Of a DNA stretch of 64,000 nt, positions 47,699-60,911 are shown piece after piece. The stretch is from Aquilaria yunnanensis. Taxonomy: Eukaryota > Streptophyta > Magnoliopsida > Malvales > Thymelaeaceae. The notes under the pieces were generated by a model, which was given only the letters and a program-made list of their open reading frames with translations, searched no databases and was not told the DNA's origin. The stretch lies in NCBI GenBank assembly GCA_039654915.1, contig CM077594.1, forward strand, positions 88,178,893 to 88,242,892, written 5' to 3'. Made by a program: the position numbers and the translations under genes. Numbering within the stretch: position 1 is the first letter of the stretch; each line of letters begins with the position of its first letter.

Positions 47699-48240
47699 TG
47701 GAAAAATTACCAAGACCCTCCTGAGATTAGATCAAACCTATACTTGTGTCCTCCATATTTAAAATACCTATAATTACCCTCTTAAAAAATTAACACCATC
47801 ATTCAACGTTAGAAAAAAAAAGGTAAAAATACATGATATTTCCTTCTTAGCCTTCAATCATGGACACTTTACCCCCCAACTTAGTAAAAACAAAACTTAT
47901 AAACAAAAAATGAAATCTAATTGATCAAAAGAACAATAACTCAAACTTAAATGGGAAAATTACCAAAACCCTTCCTGTGGTTTAACCGAACCTACAGTTT
48001 CATCCCCCATTTTTTAGAAGCCTACCCAAACCCCCCAAGGTTCAATAAAATCTACGTTAAAGCCCTTCCACCGCTAACATCTGTTAAAACATCTAAACTA
48101 ACGTACACTTACCCCTCTACAGAAAAGAGAAAAATACTTGTTTTACCCTCATAGCCTTCTCTCATAAAAACTTTGTCCATAACTTTTGCATTTAATGTTT
48201 TGCCCCATATTTGACTAAGCCTACTATTTGGCTAACAAAA
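47699..48240 (+). repeat. Two divergent copies of one repeat terminus
   Basis: The blocks at about 47699 and 47949 begin alike (GGAAAAATTACCAAGACCCT and GGGAAAATTACCAAAACCCT) and continue with matching spaced words (CCTACAGTT/CCTATACTT, ACATCTGTTA). They run in the same direction, about 250 bp apart. They look like degraded ends of one transposon family. Confidence 0.4.
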
Positions 48241-51200
48241 AAATTTACCAGCTGCCTTCACCCACCCACCGATTTCCCTCTTTGCCAAAATAGAAGAAGT
48301 ACCATTCACGGCTAGCTAAAAGGAAAAGAAAAGAAATAACCAAAATATACTTAGTAGAGCTTGATCCCTCAGGTTTCCAAGCAAGCCTCCTTGAGCACTT
48401 CAAGCCTCTTCCAAGTGAGGTCTCCAATGATAGTCTCCTCCATGAGAAAAAATAAGATAATGAAGAAGCTATGCTCTCCTCTTCTTAGATTCAAAAGATG
48501 TGTTTCTTCTTTTTAATCCTAGCATTCTACCCATCTTTAAGAAGTTATGACCTTTGTCACCTTGTAGATGGTTAATTGTAAAGTATATAGGTGAGAATTA
48601 AGGCCCACTTGATGTAGAAATGCTCCCAAGTCTTAAAATGGTCCTCTCTTTCACATTTGGACAAAGTGCGATCGCACTATTGGAAGTGCTATCACATCTC
48701 CACCTATAGGGTTGATTTTCTTTTTGTTCGTTTTGACAGTTTCAGCATCCTTTAGTATTTTGAGCATAACTTTTACTACATATGTCTGATTGAGACGATT
48801 AAAAAACCCACACGAAGCTAAAAAGAAGCGCTCAACCTTCATTCCTTGATCAAAGCTTGAAATCTATCAATAAAAAGTCTAAAATTGGCTTCCAAGATAC
48901 CTCTCTCCTAAGCTTTCCTTGTCTTCATTTTTTCAACCCTCCACCTTTGCTTCTTCTTCCAAATGTGTCCCAAATTTATGTTGATGACCACTTAGCTCTC
49001 AAGATATGCAATGCAACCTACAAAACATAAAATGCAACTAAGATTTAGCAAATTCAACAACAATTTACCAAAGCATAATTCCACATCTATTCATTAATTA
49101 TCATTTCATGTAGCAAGAGTTTTTTAGTATTCTTTTCATTAGTATAATCTATAATCAAATTCAGCTCCACAAATATACCCTAAGCTGGCAAGCTGTTGAC
49201 ATTCCCTAATCCAAGTTTGGTTTGGAGCGCTCCACAATGGTGGTAATAATAATAATAATAAATTCTCAATAAAATTAACACTACAGTACATGTAAACTCA
49301 TGTATTCAATATGTATAATGGAAAATAGAGGAAAAAAATAATTGAGTATAAAATAATCACGATACGAGCAATAAATGATCTTTCAACCGGAGTAGAGCCA
49401 GGGACAAACTGTAGCATAAAAATCCAGTCCTGAAGCCACAACTTGAACTTGTAACACTACTTTGAATGTTAATGCTGTTGGCAGATAGAAAATCAACTAA
49501 TAAGTATATATTGTGACGGTCAAAGTAGTTAATTTTTTAGCAACTTTAACCATCAATTTTTATCACTTTATATCACATTTCTTAGTATTTCTTGCTTTGT
49601 TCCTTTATCATGCAAGTTGGGGAGCATTGTGGATGCATCAAAATTAAGTAGGGTCAAGTAGAGCCAAAGTTGGTCATGCACGGGTCAAAACAAAAAGAAA
49701 CTTTCGGCGATGCATCACCAACATTATCAACTCATTGCCATTTTTTGTTACCATTGGTGGCGCATCGCCAAATGGTGTCGCCACCGTTCAACACTGTGGC
49801 GACGCGGTGCCACCATTTCCACCGTTCTAGCAATGCATTAACTCGGTCTTTAGATCTTTGTGGTCCCCTACTTCATTTTTTAATCCTAGCTCTCCATTGG
49901 CTAGGAGATTTTATTTCTTAAGTTAGGTGAAGCATAAGACAAAATTTTAGAGGGTTTTTGAACAACAACTTCTCCAAGAAAGGTTTTGTTATTCTTTCAT
50001 CAACCATACTCTTCTTCCTTCCTTCTTTTAGAGTCACCATTTGAGACTTGAGCTTGGAGCTTAGTTTGAAGGTGCCAAAGGAATTCTTGGAGCACAAGGA
50101 GGCTTGAGCTTCTGGGGGTTTTTATTTGGTTCTTTTATTCCTTTTTTTCTTTGTTTTTTCACTTTTATGTTTGGATTAAACTCTAGTACTTTGTCTATGG
50201 ATGTTTTAGACATGGAGTAGATTTTTATATCTCTCTATAATGAAACTGTTAATACTTGTTATCTCTCTATAATGAAACTCTTAATACTTGTTATCTAATG
50301 TTTATTTGAGATTTTACATGTGTATTGATTCTCTTGTGTTGCTTATTCTTGTGTTTAATGATTGTGTGTTGATTGGCCACTTTACACAACTTACAATCTC
50401 ATTTTTTTTCTTGAGAAAAAAAGAATGAAAGTGGAAATGAATGGTAGAGCATGATGGATCTTATGGATTAGAGGTAATCTATGAACCCATTAAGTGATTA
50501 AAATGAGGTTAGGTCTTAATCCATCTTATATTAATGTATGAGCTTGAGAAATGTCATAGTTAATCTTAGGTAAGCAAAACTTGGTTTTGAGAAAGAGAGT
50601 TTTGATCGTCAAATTCTCACAAGTTAATATCCTTGAAACTTCATTTGACTTAGTTAACAAGTAAAAGAGTAAAATCCTACGGAGATAGCCTTCACAACTA
50701 AGTCATCTTCATTGTAGTTAAATTAGCTAACTCTAGTTTGGTTACTTTTTTTTTTTTTTTGCACTTCAATTTCACTTGTGACACTTACATTCATTTAGTA
50801 CTTAGAATTCACTTAGCTTGGACTTAAATTTAGCATTAGCCCCTTTTTATCTTAATTTTGTTAGTTAGTAACTAGGACATGGCTCTAGGTAAAATCCTCT
50901 CTATCTCTTGCGACGACACTCATATTCACCATTTGTACTCAACAACACCGTACAGTTGCGGATGAATGGAGGTATAAATTTAAAAAATCTTGTGTTTCTC
51001 AACATTAACTATAACAAAGCACCTCACATAACACTTCACTTCCATTAAGAGCTTCCCCTACTTTACCTTCACTAGCTACTTCACCCTTAGCTTTAATATC
51101 ATGTTCTTTGTTCCGTGTTGCTGCTTCTACATTACCGTTAGCAATTCCCTGGTGTTCTTTAGTTACCTTATCAATGGCATGACAGTGTTGTCATGTCCTT

Positions 51201-53469
51201 ATGCCCCCAAGTTTCTTGTCATGATTTAGGCTTGGATTTTTTGGGCAACATGTCGACCCTAGTGGTGGTGAATCTATGAATATAATCTATTTGAAAAGGT
51301 GGCATTGTTGAACCAACTGAAAGTTGATGAGTCAATTTGCATGATCGAAGAAAGTCTAAGGTCAAGTGGATAAATTTTATTATTAAAAAAAATAATAAAA
51401 TGACCATCAATTTTTGAAAAAAAAATTCAAATAAGTAACCAATGTTTGAAAAGTGTCAGCTTAGTCAATGAACCGAACAACATTAAGTACTATGTTAGTA
51501 TTCATCAACAAACAAGTTGTAGGATGAACAGAGTTAAAGGATTAAACATTATAATACTCATTCGGTAACTCAAGTATTTTTAGGATTTGCTTGGAAAAAT
51601 TAAAAAAGCTATAGGACTGAAAATGCCCTTTCCCCAAAGGTTAATTAAAAAGTTTTACAATTGTAGCCCAAGCTCTCTTATTTTTGTGCAAGAGGTACTT
51701 CACTTCCCAATAATAACTTCCTTCACCTTATACTTGTAACAAATTCTGAATATAAAAAAAAGTATTGAAAAACAGTTATTGAACAGAAACATGATTTACA
51801 CAGAGAAAAAACTAATAATTTAAACAATCTATTAACTGTAAAAAATAGTTTGAATTAAAATTTAAAAGAAGTTAATGTCTACAAAGTGAAAAGTTTTAGG
51901 CCATATTGTATAAACAATTGGAAAGCTTTAGGGCTCATTTAGAAAATCAAAAGGTTTTAGGGCTAATTGTTTACATAGTTGAAATGTCATAAAATTCATT
52001 TAGAAAAGTGAAATGATTCGATTTGATTCCACAATACTACTATTTTGCGTAATTCTAAAGCGATTCGGATCGATTTCTGGTGTTTAGATTGTGAATTGTG
52101 TGATTCTACTATCTAAATCATGATTTTTATAGAAAAGTGTTTGTGCATTTGATTGGAAATTAAACATGTTTTCTAAACACAAAAGGAGTACATTTTCTTC
52201 TAACATTTATGCTTTAGAATATATTTGCTGCTATAGTTCTTTTACAGTAAATATGTCATTAATGTTTTATTTTGTGTAAAAGACTCAACAAAAGTTACAA
52301 ATAAATTTACATTTTGGAATCCAATCGAATTAACAAACAGATAAATTGTCTTTGCACTGTTAAATCACCATCCCTAACTCACCAACCAATTTATCATAAC
52401 CATATTATCAATAGTCCTTTGCTCAAAAAGATTGGTTGCTGCAATTTCTTTCCATTCTTTTATTCTTCTTAACCCATTATTATAGTCATCAATTGTGTCA
52501 TCATCATATATACAACTCCTAAGTGTTCAAAATAAGAATAAGGATGAGAGTTGGTGGTTTAGATTGGGTTTGAATCAGATCATTCAAATTTAGGTTTAAT
52601 CAGGTAATTACGTATTCAGATTCAGGTTCAAATCCATTATTTTCTAAACTTTTATTGACTTCTTCTTAACCTTCTTATTTTGCTTCAAATGAATAATCCC
52701 CATGAGATCTTCTTCAATCTCTTCCTTAAGAAGAAAATAGAAAAGCTTATCCTCACGTTTCTTTTTTTCAACCAGTTCCACAATAGAACCAACATTGAGA
52801 GCCTACTGTTACCATTGCCGTCACTAGTGGAGCAGCAAAAGTAATAACCAAACTTAAAGCACCATTAGCAAAAAATAATTAAGGAAACGATAATCAGGTT
52901 TGATCATTTAATCCTTACCCATTTTAGGATCAAATATGAACCTTTTTTATAGTAGCCATTTTTCTGCAAACGAATTGTGGATTATGTCTTGTGCATCATA
53001 ATGTTGACGACATCAGTGAAGGCTTGACGGCCTACGGTGATCACCAACAGTGTCGGGTTTAGGGCTAAAACACAATATAGGTAGTTGTTTGTAAATGGTA
53101 GATCAAGTTCTTCTTCTCTTCTTTAATTCTCCTTTAGTCATTGTTGTTGGTGGTTAATAAAGGCTAAAGGAGATGGCATGGCAAAAGAGAAGGCAATGAT
53201 GAAGGTCGCTGTCTGGTGGTAAATGCCAATCAGCAGTGAGGATAATGGTTGTCACTTTTGGCAGAAGGGCGATAGAAGGGAGTTAGTGGGTTAATTGTGC
53301 CGTATTGCAAACGTTAACACTATCTCTTAACCTAAAACATTAGCAGCAAATTTTCACTTAGTTAAAAACATGTAGCGAAATAAAAATATTAATGGCAAAT
53401 ATACTCATTTTGGCTTTAGATAATGGGGTACTGAAAATGAAAATAGATAATAGAAAATAATTCTTCTGA
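48241..53469. other. Gene-free intergenic DNA with eroded repeats
   Basis: No supported gene. At about 49620-50990 the sequence resembles the long non-coding region (LTR/leader) of Athila-type elements, ending near CAACACCGTACAGTTGCGG, but no paired LTR or coding part was found. Short open frames at 48651, 49670 and 51219 show no known motif. A T-run lies at about 50746-50760. Confidence 0.35.
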
Positions 53470-56041
53470 GCTTGATTCTAAACTGTTGAAGTAAATTTAA
53501 CAATTATTCTTTCTCACCAATTTTCTGTTTGAATATCCCTCCATAACCAATATCACTAGCATCAGTCTTGACTATCTTAAAGGTTTTTGGATTAGAAATG
53601 TTAACACAGTGGATTTCTTTTATTCTTCTTTTGACTAATTGAACAACTTTTATCTGTTCTTCACTCCAATTCAGAAGATTTTTCTTCAACCTATCAAGCA
53701 AAGGTTTACAGTCCTTGGCAAGATCTTTATAGAAATCTGCAATATAATTTAGATTTCTTAAAAATCTTTGTGATTATTTCTTATCCTTAATCTCATTAGG
53801 AAATTTATCCGCAAAATTTATTGATCTATCAATAGGTTTGATTTTTCCTTTATGAATTATATAGCCCAAAAATCCAATTCTTGTTTGAAATAATTCCATC
53901 TTTTTTTCTGATGCTACAAGTCCTGTGTCTTTTACTATGTTTACAAATTTGTTCGAGTGTTTCCAGTGTTGATCAATCGATTGAGAGAACACAATAACAT
54001 CATCAATGTAAATAATAGTAAAAGAATTATAAGGATTAAAAATTTCATTTATAATTCTCTGAAATTCTATTGGAGCATTTTTCAATCCAAAAGGTATAAC
54101 GTTCTACTCATAGTAACCAAAAGAAACATTAAAACCTATTTTATAATTATCTTTTTTGGCAATTTGAATATGCCAATATCCTAATTTTATATCAAATTTA
54201 GAAAGCATAACAACATTGTGAAGTTTAGATAATAAATCTTTCTTGTTAGATATTGGATACCTAATCCATCTAAGAACTTTATTCAGAGGCTTATAATTGA
54301 TTATCAATTTTGACACTCCTCTCTCAATTTTTGAATTTTTAATCATGAAAAGTAGAACAGCTTCATGACGAGGGACTATTTTTAATCAATCTTTTGTTTA
54401 GTAAGTCTTGAATTTCTTTCATATAATGAGTCATTAATTTCTCATTCATTTGAATAGCTCTAGATCTTATAGGAATATTTTTCTCATTGAAACTTGGTTC
54501 ATATGGGAGGTTTACAATTTGTCTTTTTCTTTCCTAAAAAGTATTAGGAATATCTACACAAACCTTACTTGTTAAAACTCCCTGAAAGTGTTCAATCTTT
54601 TGTTTTAATTCTAGATTTTCCAATCTTTTGTTTTAATTCTGGATTTTCCAATTTTTCTTCAACACTTTTACTTTTTACTTCTTCTTGCAAACACATCAGT
54701 ACATTCTACTTCTTTTCTAGATCTATAGTAAGTTCTTCTAACCATGATTTTCTAGGAGATTTAGTGAATTTAAATGTTATTTTCTTCCTAAATTTCTTAG
54801 TATAAATTCTACATATGCTTACCTTTAAAGGAATGATTATAGCTAGGAATGAAATTCCTTAGATTATTTCCTAATTTATGTTTAGGACTGTAAAATATTG
54901 TTCGATACAAATGTCTTCATTACAAATATCGACATTTGTCAGCGTAAACCTTATTGATAAAGTTTCCTTATTAGTAATAGTAATTGATCCAAAAAAATTA
55001 TCAAGATATTGATAAGGAACGATACCTTCTTTGATGCAATTTCTATAAGTTCCTAAGTCTACCAAGACTACTATTATAAATCTAAATTGATTTTCAATTA
55101 ACAAAATTGTTATACTAGTAAATGTTTGATTTGGAATAGAATAAACTTCATTAATTTGCAGTGATTTTTCTTGGGAAAGATTTATTTTTTTTATTTTCCA
55201 AACTCACTTCTAGAATATTTTTATCTTTTTCTTTTTGCTTTGCCTTAAAGTTGAGTTCTTCCACATCTTCCATAATTAATTCATGTTCTGGAATATTTTG
55301 ATAACATCCCTAAAAAATTTTAAGTTCTAAAATCTCAATTCTATTTCTAAGATATTTTATTTCTATTTTTATTTTTGAAATTTCTCCTTTCAATTCTACT
55401 ATTGTTGGTTCTTTGTGAAATTTCTATGCCTCATCTATTTTCATATGAATTTCATTAATACTATAAACTAGAGGCATAATCAATTCTTGTATGTCAACAT
55501 TTTTCTTTAAATTTCTTCCACTTTGATCTGATTGGTGTTCCTACTTTCCAACCTTATCAAAATATTTAAATGGTTTTTTTCTTAGTTCTATGTCATCAAT
55601 TTGTTTAGCAAATTCTAAAATTCTTTCATCTTCTTCAGTGGTAGCATTAACCTATATCATATTTAATTGCACATTATTAAATGTATTCTGCAATTGGTAT
55701 GAATCACAACCACAATTAGAACTATAGCTTCTTTCTGATTCAGATTTGGGCTATCTATAAGACCAATGATATTTACTTCTTCAGAACTTTCTTTAGAAGT
55801 TATCTCTTCTTGTTCTCCCTTAGGTTCACTGTCACCATTTAACAAGATTTGATTAAACTCTTCTTAAGAGCTTCATCTATCTCTAAAGAGTTTATCTTTT
55901 GTCTTATTTTACACTTATTTGCAAAGTGTCTTGGTTTTCCATATTTCCAACAAACCTTCTGATTTTTTCCAAACTTTCTTTTCGTAAACCTTTTAGATGG
56001 CCTAGGTTTTTCTTCTAATTTTTCAAACCTTTTTTGCAAAA
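53470..56041 (-). mobile_element. Endogenous pararetrovirus relic (petu/florendovirus-like)
   Basis: On the minus strand the order is: a CCHC zinc knuckle near 55960-55920 (coat-protein type), an aspartic-protease-like region near 55100-54880, and a reverse transcriptase with a YIDDV catalytic motif near 54000. An RNase H portion with KTDASDIGYGG lies near 53560. The order and motif spelling match the polyproteins of Caulimoviridae, notably petuvirus/florendovirus, which are found as old copies in many plant genomes. The copy is incomplete and broken: stop codons separate the RT and RNase H pieces, the upstream part (movement protein) is absent, and its 5' side stops exactly at the neighbouring LTR. 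It is non-functional. Confidence 0.7.
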
Positions 56042-57522
56042 TGATGAATACTCATAAGTGTATTGTTATTAAGGGTTTAAATCATCATTATATACTTTAA
56101 GTATAATTAATTTCTATATTCTGAGCATTTTTTCACTGGGTTACTATTCATAATTTTTTACTATTCACAGTCACTATTCACCGACTCACTATTCATACGC
56201 GTATTTACTGTACATATGTGGTTTACTGTTCATTAATATTAATATCTATATTAAATAAATTTTTTTATGTAGGTAAAATCATCACTTGGCGATCCTTCAC
56301 GAGAAAAATCATATCTTGAGCTGTAGACATTGGAACTAAGTGATTCTGAATTCACATGAAAGCCAACATATAGATCTTCAACTTTGCTTTATTCTACGAG
56401 CTAGTTTGATCGTTTTTATTGCCGAAATCTAATTATAGATAGGACCATTCGTTCTTTCATGTACTGAAGAGCAGTTTCAGTAGAAAAATCATAACTTGAG
56501 CTATGGATCTTCGATTTGAATGAGTAAGTTATTGATTCGAAGCTAAATAAGAGATCTACAAGTTCTATGCTTTGAGAAAGAGCTGATTCGATTTCTATAA
56601 TGGTCAAAAAATTAAAAGAAGTTGCAGCCCGCCCTTGTTAATTTGTATTTACCTACCTTTACTATTCTAGCCTACCATTTACTATTTCACTCACCCCAAA
56701 ACTCTATAAATAGGTACCTTGGGGGGGGGGAGGACAAATTCATGCCCTTTCTTAGGCCTCATTTATGCTTTTGTATCATCTTTAGCTTTTCTTCTTTAGT
56801 TTTGTTTTAGTTTTCAATACTGAAATTCTGTCCAAGTATTTTCTCATTCTTCTTCTTGTTCTTCCTTTGATCTTTCAATCCATGTTCATTTCATCTTTCT
56901 ACATGTTATTTATTTTTATCATGACTAACTAATCTTCCTTTTGTTAAGGTGAAAGGGTAAAGCTTTTGGTATAAAGGTTATGATTGACTTGAATGGATCA
57001 CAACGTTAACAGTATTTTCTTCCTTAATCTATTTAACTTCCCTCCTTATTAAGTGGGAGTCTTGATTCATCATAGTCAATCATTGGCACAAAAGTTGCTT
57101 GATTCCTTTTATAGAACATGGCTCTGCCGGTTATATTGGAATCTTGAGTTATTGTCGACAAAGGTTGGCATGATGGATACTTGAACCCATTAGCAAGTGT
57201 TGGCGTTTTAAGATCAATAAAAGTTAATACTAACTAAATTCTCCGATTGAGATCTCCTTTATGTGTAGATCTCAATTGAGTGGTAAGATAGGCTAAAATT
57301 AATCATAACCGATATACTAAAAGTGGATCCCCTAACCTTAGCTATTTTAATTGAATTTAAATTTTAATTTACACCTGTTTACACCTTGCACCAAAACTTC
57401 CTTTATGAAAAATCGGTAATTTGTATTTCTTAATTCACTTCCCTATGGTTCGACATTTGGACTCCTGAGATTTTATTACTTGTGACAACCTACACTTATG
57501 TTACAATTGCTAAAGTACAACA
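56042..57522 (+). repeat. 5' LTR
   Basis: 1481 bp. It starts TGATGAATAC and ends near AAGTACAACA. A TATA box (TATAAATA, about 56705-56712) is followed by a G10 run. It begins with many short ACTATTCA(C/T) words, repeated in both LTRs. The end is placed by the PBS six bases later. Confidence 0.8.
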
Positions 57523-57889
57523 AGTTTTTGGCACCGTTGTCGATAAAGTAAAATTAGAGTACATGTTCAATTTTTTTTTTGTTCCTTTTTATGTTGTTTC
57601 ATTTTTTGTCATCATATGGAAGACTGAGCCTCCTACCTTTTAATTTCTGTTAATCTTATATTTCTTAATTTTTTTTATTGTTGAATGGAAGGCTGAGCCT
57701 CTTATCTTTTATTTTTTGTTCACATTGCTTTCTTTTTGTTTATTTTTTTTCTTATTATTAAATGGAAGGCTGAGCCTCCTACCTAACTTGTTATTGATAT
57801 TTATTTTTCTTGTTGTTATTTTATTAATGCATGAAAGCTTGGTGTACATTAAGTTGTAGACTGGTAAGAGAATTTTCATTTTCTTCAAA
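57523..57889 (+). other. Retrotransposon leader with PBS and tandem repeats
   Basis: The PBS TGGCACCGTTGT is at 57529-57540, of the type common in Tat/Athila elements. Three copies of a unit of about 75 bp beginning ATGGAAG(A/G)CTGAGCCTC lie at about 57617-57795. Confidence 0.7.
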
Positions 57890-59175
57890 CATGGCTGAAC
57901 ACATTAATGAACAATAAGATAATAATTCTCTGCATAATTATCAAGATCAACCCAGGACTCTTAGAGAATACATGAACCCCATAAGAAATAGCACTCCATC
58001 ATATTTAATTTCTCCTGCTGATGATGTCACTTCAACTTTAAGCCATGTATTATTCAATTTTTACCAACTTTTCATGGCTTTGATTCCGAAAATCCTTACT
58101 TGCATCTGAGAGAATTTGAGGAAGTTTGTCACACATATAACAACCTAAACTGTAGCATGAACACCATCATGCTTAAGTTTTTTCCTTTTTCTTTAAAAGA
58201 TAAAGCTAAAACTTAGCTACAGAATCTTAGGTCAAGCTCCGTTAATTCATGGGATGAATTGCAACAACAATTTTTTAAAAAAAATTCTCCTGCCCATGGA
58301 ACAAATTCTTTCAAAAGGTAAATCACCACTTTCACACAAAAACCAGAAAGTAACTTTTTACCAATGTTGGGATAGATACAAGGATTTACTTAACATATGC
58401 CCACACCATGGTTTTGAAACTTGAAGATTAGTCTCATATTTTTATGAACGTTTGACACCTAGGGAAAGACAAATGGTGGAAATGATGTATAATGGAACAT
58501 TTGAGGATAAAGATCTTGATGAGGCAATGAATTATCTAGACATGTTAGTAGAGAATGCATAGAATTGGGACACCGCTGGTACCTATGAGGCCCTAGCTAA
58601 GACTCAAACTCTTGTATCTAGTGGAGGCATATATCATCTTAAGGAATATAATAACCTTCAAGTAAAGTTTACATCTCTAACTAGAAAGATTGAGGCATTG
58701 GAAATAAAGAAAATCGATCATTTAAAATCTGTTGAAGAAATTATTTGTCACATTTGTGAGACCAATGACCATTCCACTAGCAATTGCCCAACCTTGCCCT
58801 CTTTCAAAGAATGTCTCCATGAACAAGTCAATGCATTGAACAACTTTGAGAGACCAACCCAAAATTTATACTCGGAAACTTACAATCCTGGTTTGAGGAA
58901 TCATCCGAACTTCAGTTGGAGATGAGATAATCATGCTCAACCATCACAACCACCTTTGCACACTCAACAAAATTTTCAATAATCTCAAGTGTATGCACCA
59001 TATGTTACTGATTTTAGGAAAAATTTTGAAGATACATTGCATTCATTTCTTGAGAAGCAAGAGTTCATCAATGCTCAAACAAGTCAAAATCTGATTGATT
59101 TGAAAAATACTTTTGCAAAATTTGCATCTGCACTTAAAATTCAGGAGAAAGGAAAATTTCCTTCTCAACCATAAG
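57890..59175 (+). pseudogene. Degenerate gag
   Basis: After an ATG at about 57891 (MAEHINEQ then a stop), frames carry typical Ty3 gag words: FHGFDSENPYLHLREFEEVC, LKFFPFSLKDKAK, SSSVNSWDELQQQFFKK, then a Cys-containing stretch ICETNDHSTSNCPTLPSF near 58760 and an end with LIDLKNTFAKFASALK. Many stops and frame changes interrupt it. Gag would form the element's particle; this copy cannot. Confidence 0.75.
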
Positions 59176-59385
59176 CAAATCCCAAAGGTCAAACCATGGA
59201 TCAAGTGAAGTCAATCATTACACTCGGTAGCGCTAAGGTTGTTGAAAAATCCATTCTTGATCCTTGTGAAGAGACGATGAGTCGACTTCTAAGAGTAAAG
59301 AATGAGTTAAACCTTACTAAGCGAAGAATAAATTGAATCTCCACCAGCACCTCCATTTCCACAGGCATTAAGTGTTCCTAAGAAA

Positions 59386-60105
59386 GTGAGCCGAAATCCT
59401 AAAATTTTGGATATTTTCAAGCAGGTAAATATCAATATCCCTTTATTGGATGCGATCAAACAAGTACCCTCTTATGCCAAATTTTTAAAGGATTTTTGCA
59501 CCATTAAAAGAAAACTAAATGTGAAAAAGAAAGCCTTCTTGGCCGAGCAGGTAAGTTCTGTTATTCAAAATAATATTGTTTTGAAATACAAAGATCCTGG
59601 TTGTCCAATAATTTCATGTTTCATTGGAGAACATAAAATTAAGCAAGTATTACTTGATCTTGGGGCTAGTGTGAACTTACTTCCATATTCAGTTTTCCAA
59701 AAACTAAATTTTGGTGAGTTAAAACCAACTGAAGTAACTCGTTTGCTTGCTAACAAATCAGTGAAAGTGCCTTGAGGAGTCATTGAAGATGTGTTAGTCC
59801 AAGTTGATAAATTTTATTGTTCTGGATACACCACCAGTGGAAATCAAGAATTCAATACTTGTTATCTTGGGACGTCCATTTTTAGCAACCTTTAACGCTT
59901 TGATTAATTGCATGAATGGATTGATGAAGCTAACATTTAGGAATATGACATTGGCATTAAATATTTTCAATTTGTTTAAGCAACCACTTGAAAAAAAAAA
60001 GATGAAAGTGAAGAAGTTTGTCTCATTGACACTATTAGGAAAAACCACATTGAAGAAGAGAGTATCTCTGATCCTCAAAAAAATTATCTGGTTAATTCAT
60101 TTAAA
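59386..60105 (+). pseudogene. Degenerate pol: aspartic protease region
   Basis: The frame 59386-59775 has LLDLGASVNLLPYSVFQKL, the DLGAS form of the aspartic protease active site used by Tat/Athila elements. The following frame (from 59804) has VILGRPFLATFNALI, the protease C-terminal motif, after a frameshift. It ends at a stop near 60105. Confidence 0.8.
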
Positions 60106-60840
60106 TTGATTATACAAATATATCAGGATACATCTAACATATGTTCATTGTTTGATTTTTCACAGGTGAAGGGAAACACATGTTGGAAATCAAAAATTGA
60201 AGAGCAAAATAAAATTCACACAATTGAGTTGAAGCTTTTACCCAAACAATTAAAGTACCTAATGTCAGATAAAGATGCTAAACCAAGGCTGATACGCTGG
60301 ATTGTATTATTTCAAGAGTTCAACACTGTGATCAAGGATAAGAATGGCACAAAAAATGTTGTCGCTGACTATTTGTCAAGACTGACAACGGATTCATCAA
60401 TTAAGGCTACACCTATAAATAATTGTTTTCTTGATGAATTTTTATTCTTTGTCACTACAGTACCTTGGTTTGCTAACATCGTCAAATTTTTTATGACAGG
60501 ACGGATGCCAGCTCAATGGAGTAACCAAGATAAGAAGAAATTTCTACATGAAGTGAAAAATATTTATTAGGATGACTCTTATCTTTTGAGATACTGTCCT
60601 GGCCAGATATGTACGAGATGCATGTCTGTGGATGAGGTAAAAAGTGTCTTAAATTTTTTCATTTTAAAATGTGCAGAGAGCCTTTTTTGTCAAAGAAAAT
60701 AGCTGTAAAGATTTTGTAGTCTGAATTTTACTGGCCCTCTTTGTTTAAAGACGCACATGCATTCTGCAAAGCCTTTGAAAATTTTCAAAAATTAGGATCC
60801 ATTTCTTCCCGATTAAGTAGAGGATACGGTACTCCATGAC
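60106..60840 (+). pseudogene. Degenerate pol: RNase H end and integrase zinc-binding region, RT deleted
   Basis: The frame joins IELKLLPKQLKYL (normally the linker just before RT) directly to SDKDAKPRLIRWIVLFQEF and NVVADYLSRL (the end of RNase H). The whole RT and most of RNase H are missing. Then come PWFANIVKFFMTGRMPAQW and a degraded integrase zinc-binding segment (YLLRYCPGQI...C, ending FKDAH-like) with stops. The integrase catalytic core is not found. Confidence 0.75.
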
Positions 60841-60911
60841 TTTCAAGTCGGTTATCTTAGTTTCCCATAATAACTGATTTCTTTCTCTCCTCTCTCAATT
60901 TTTTCTCACCA

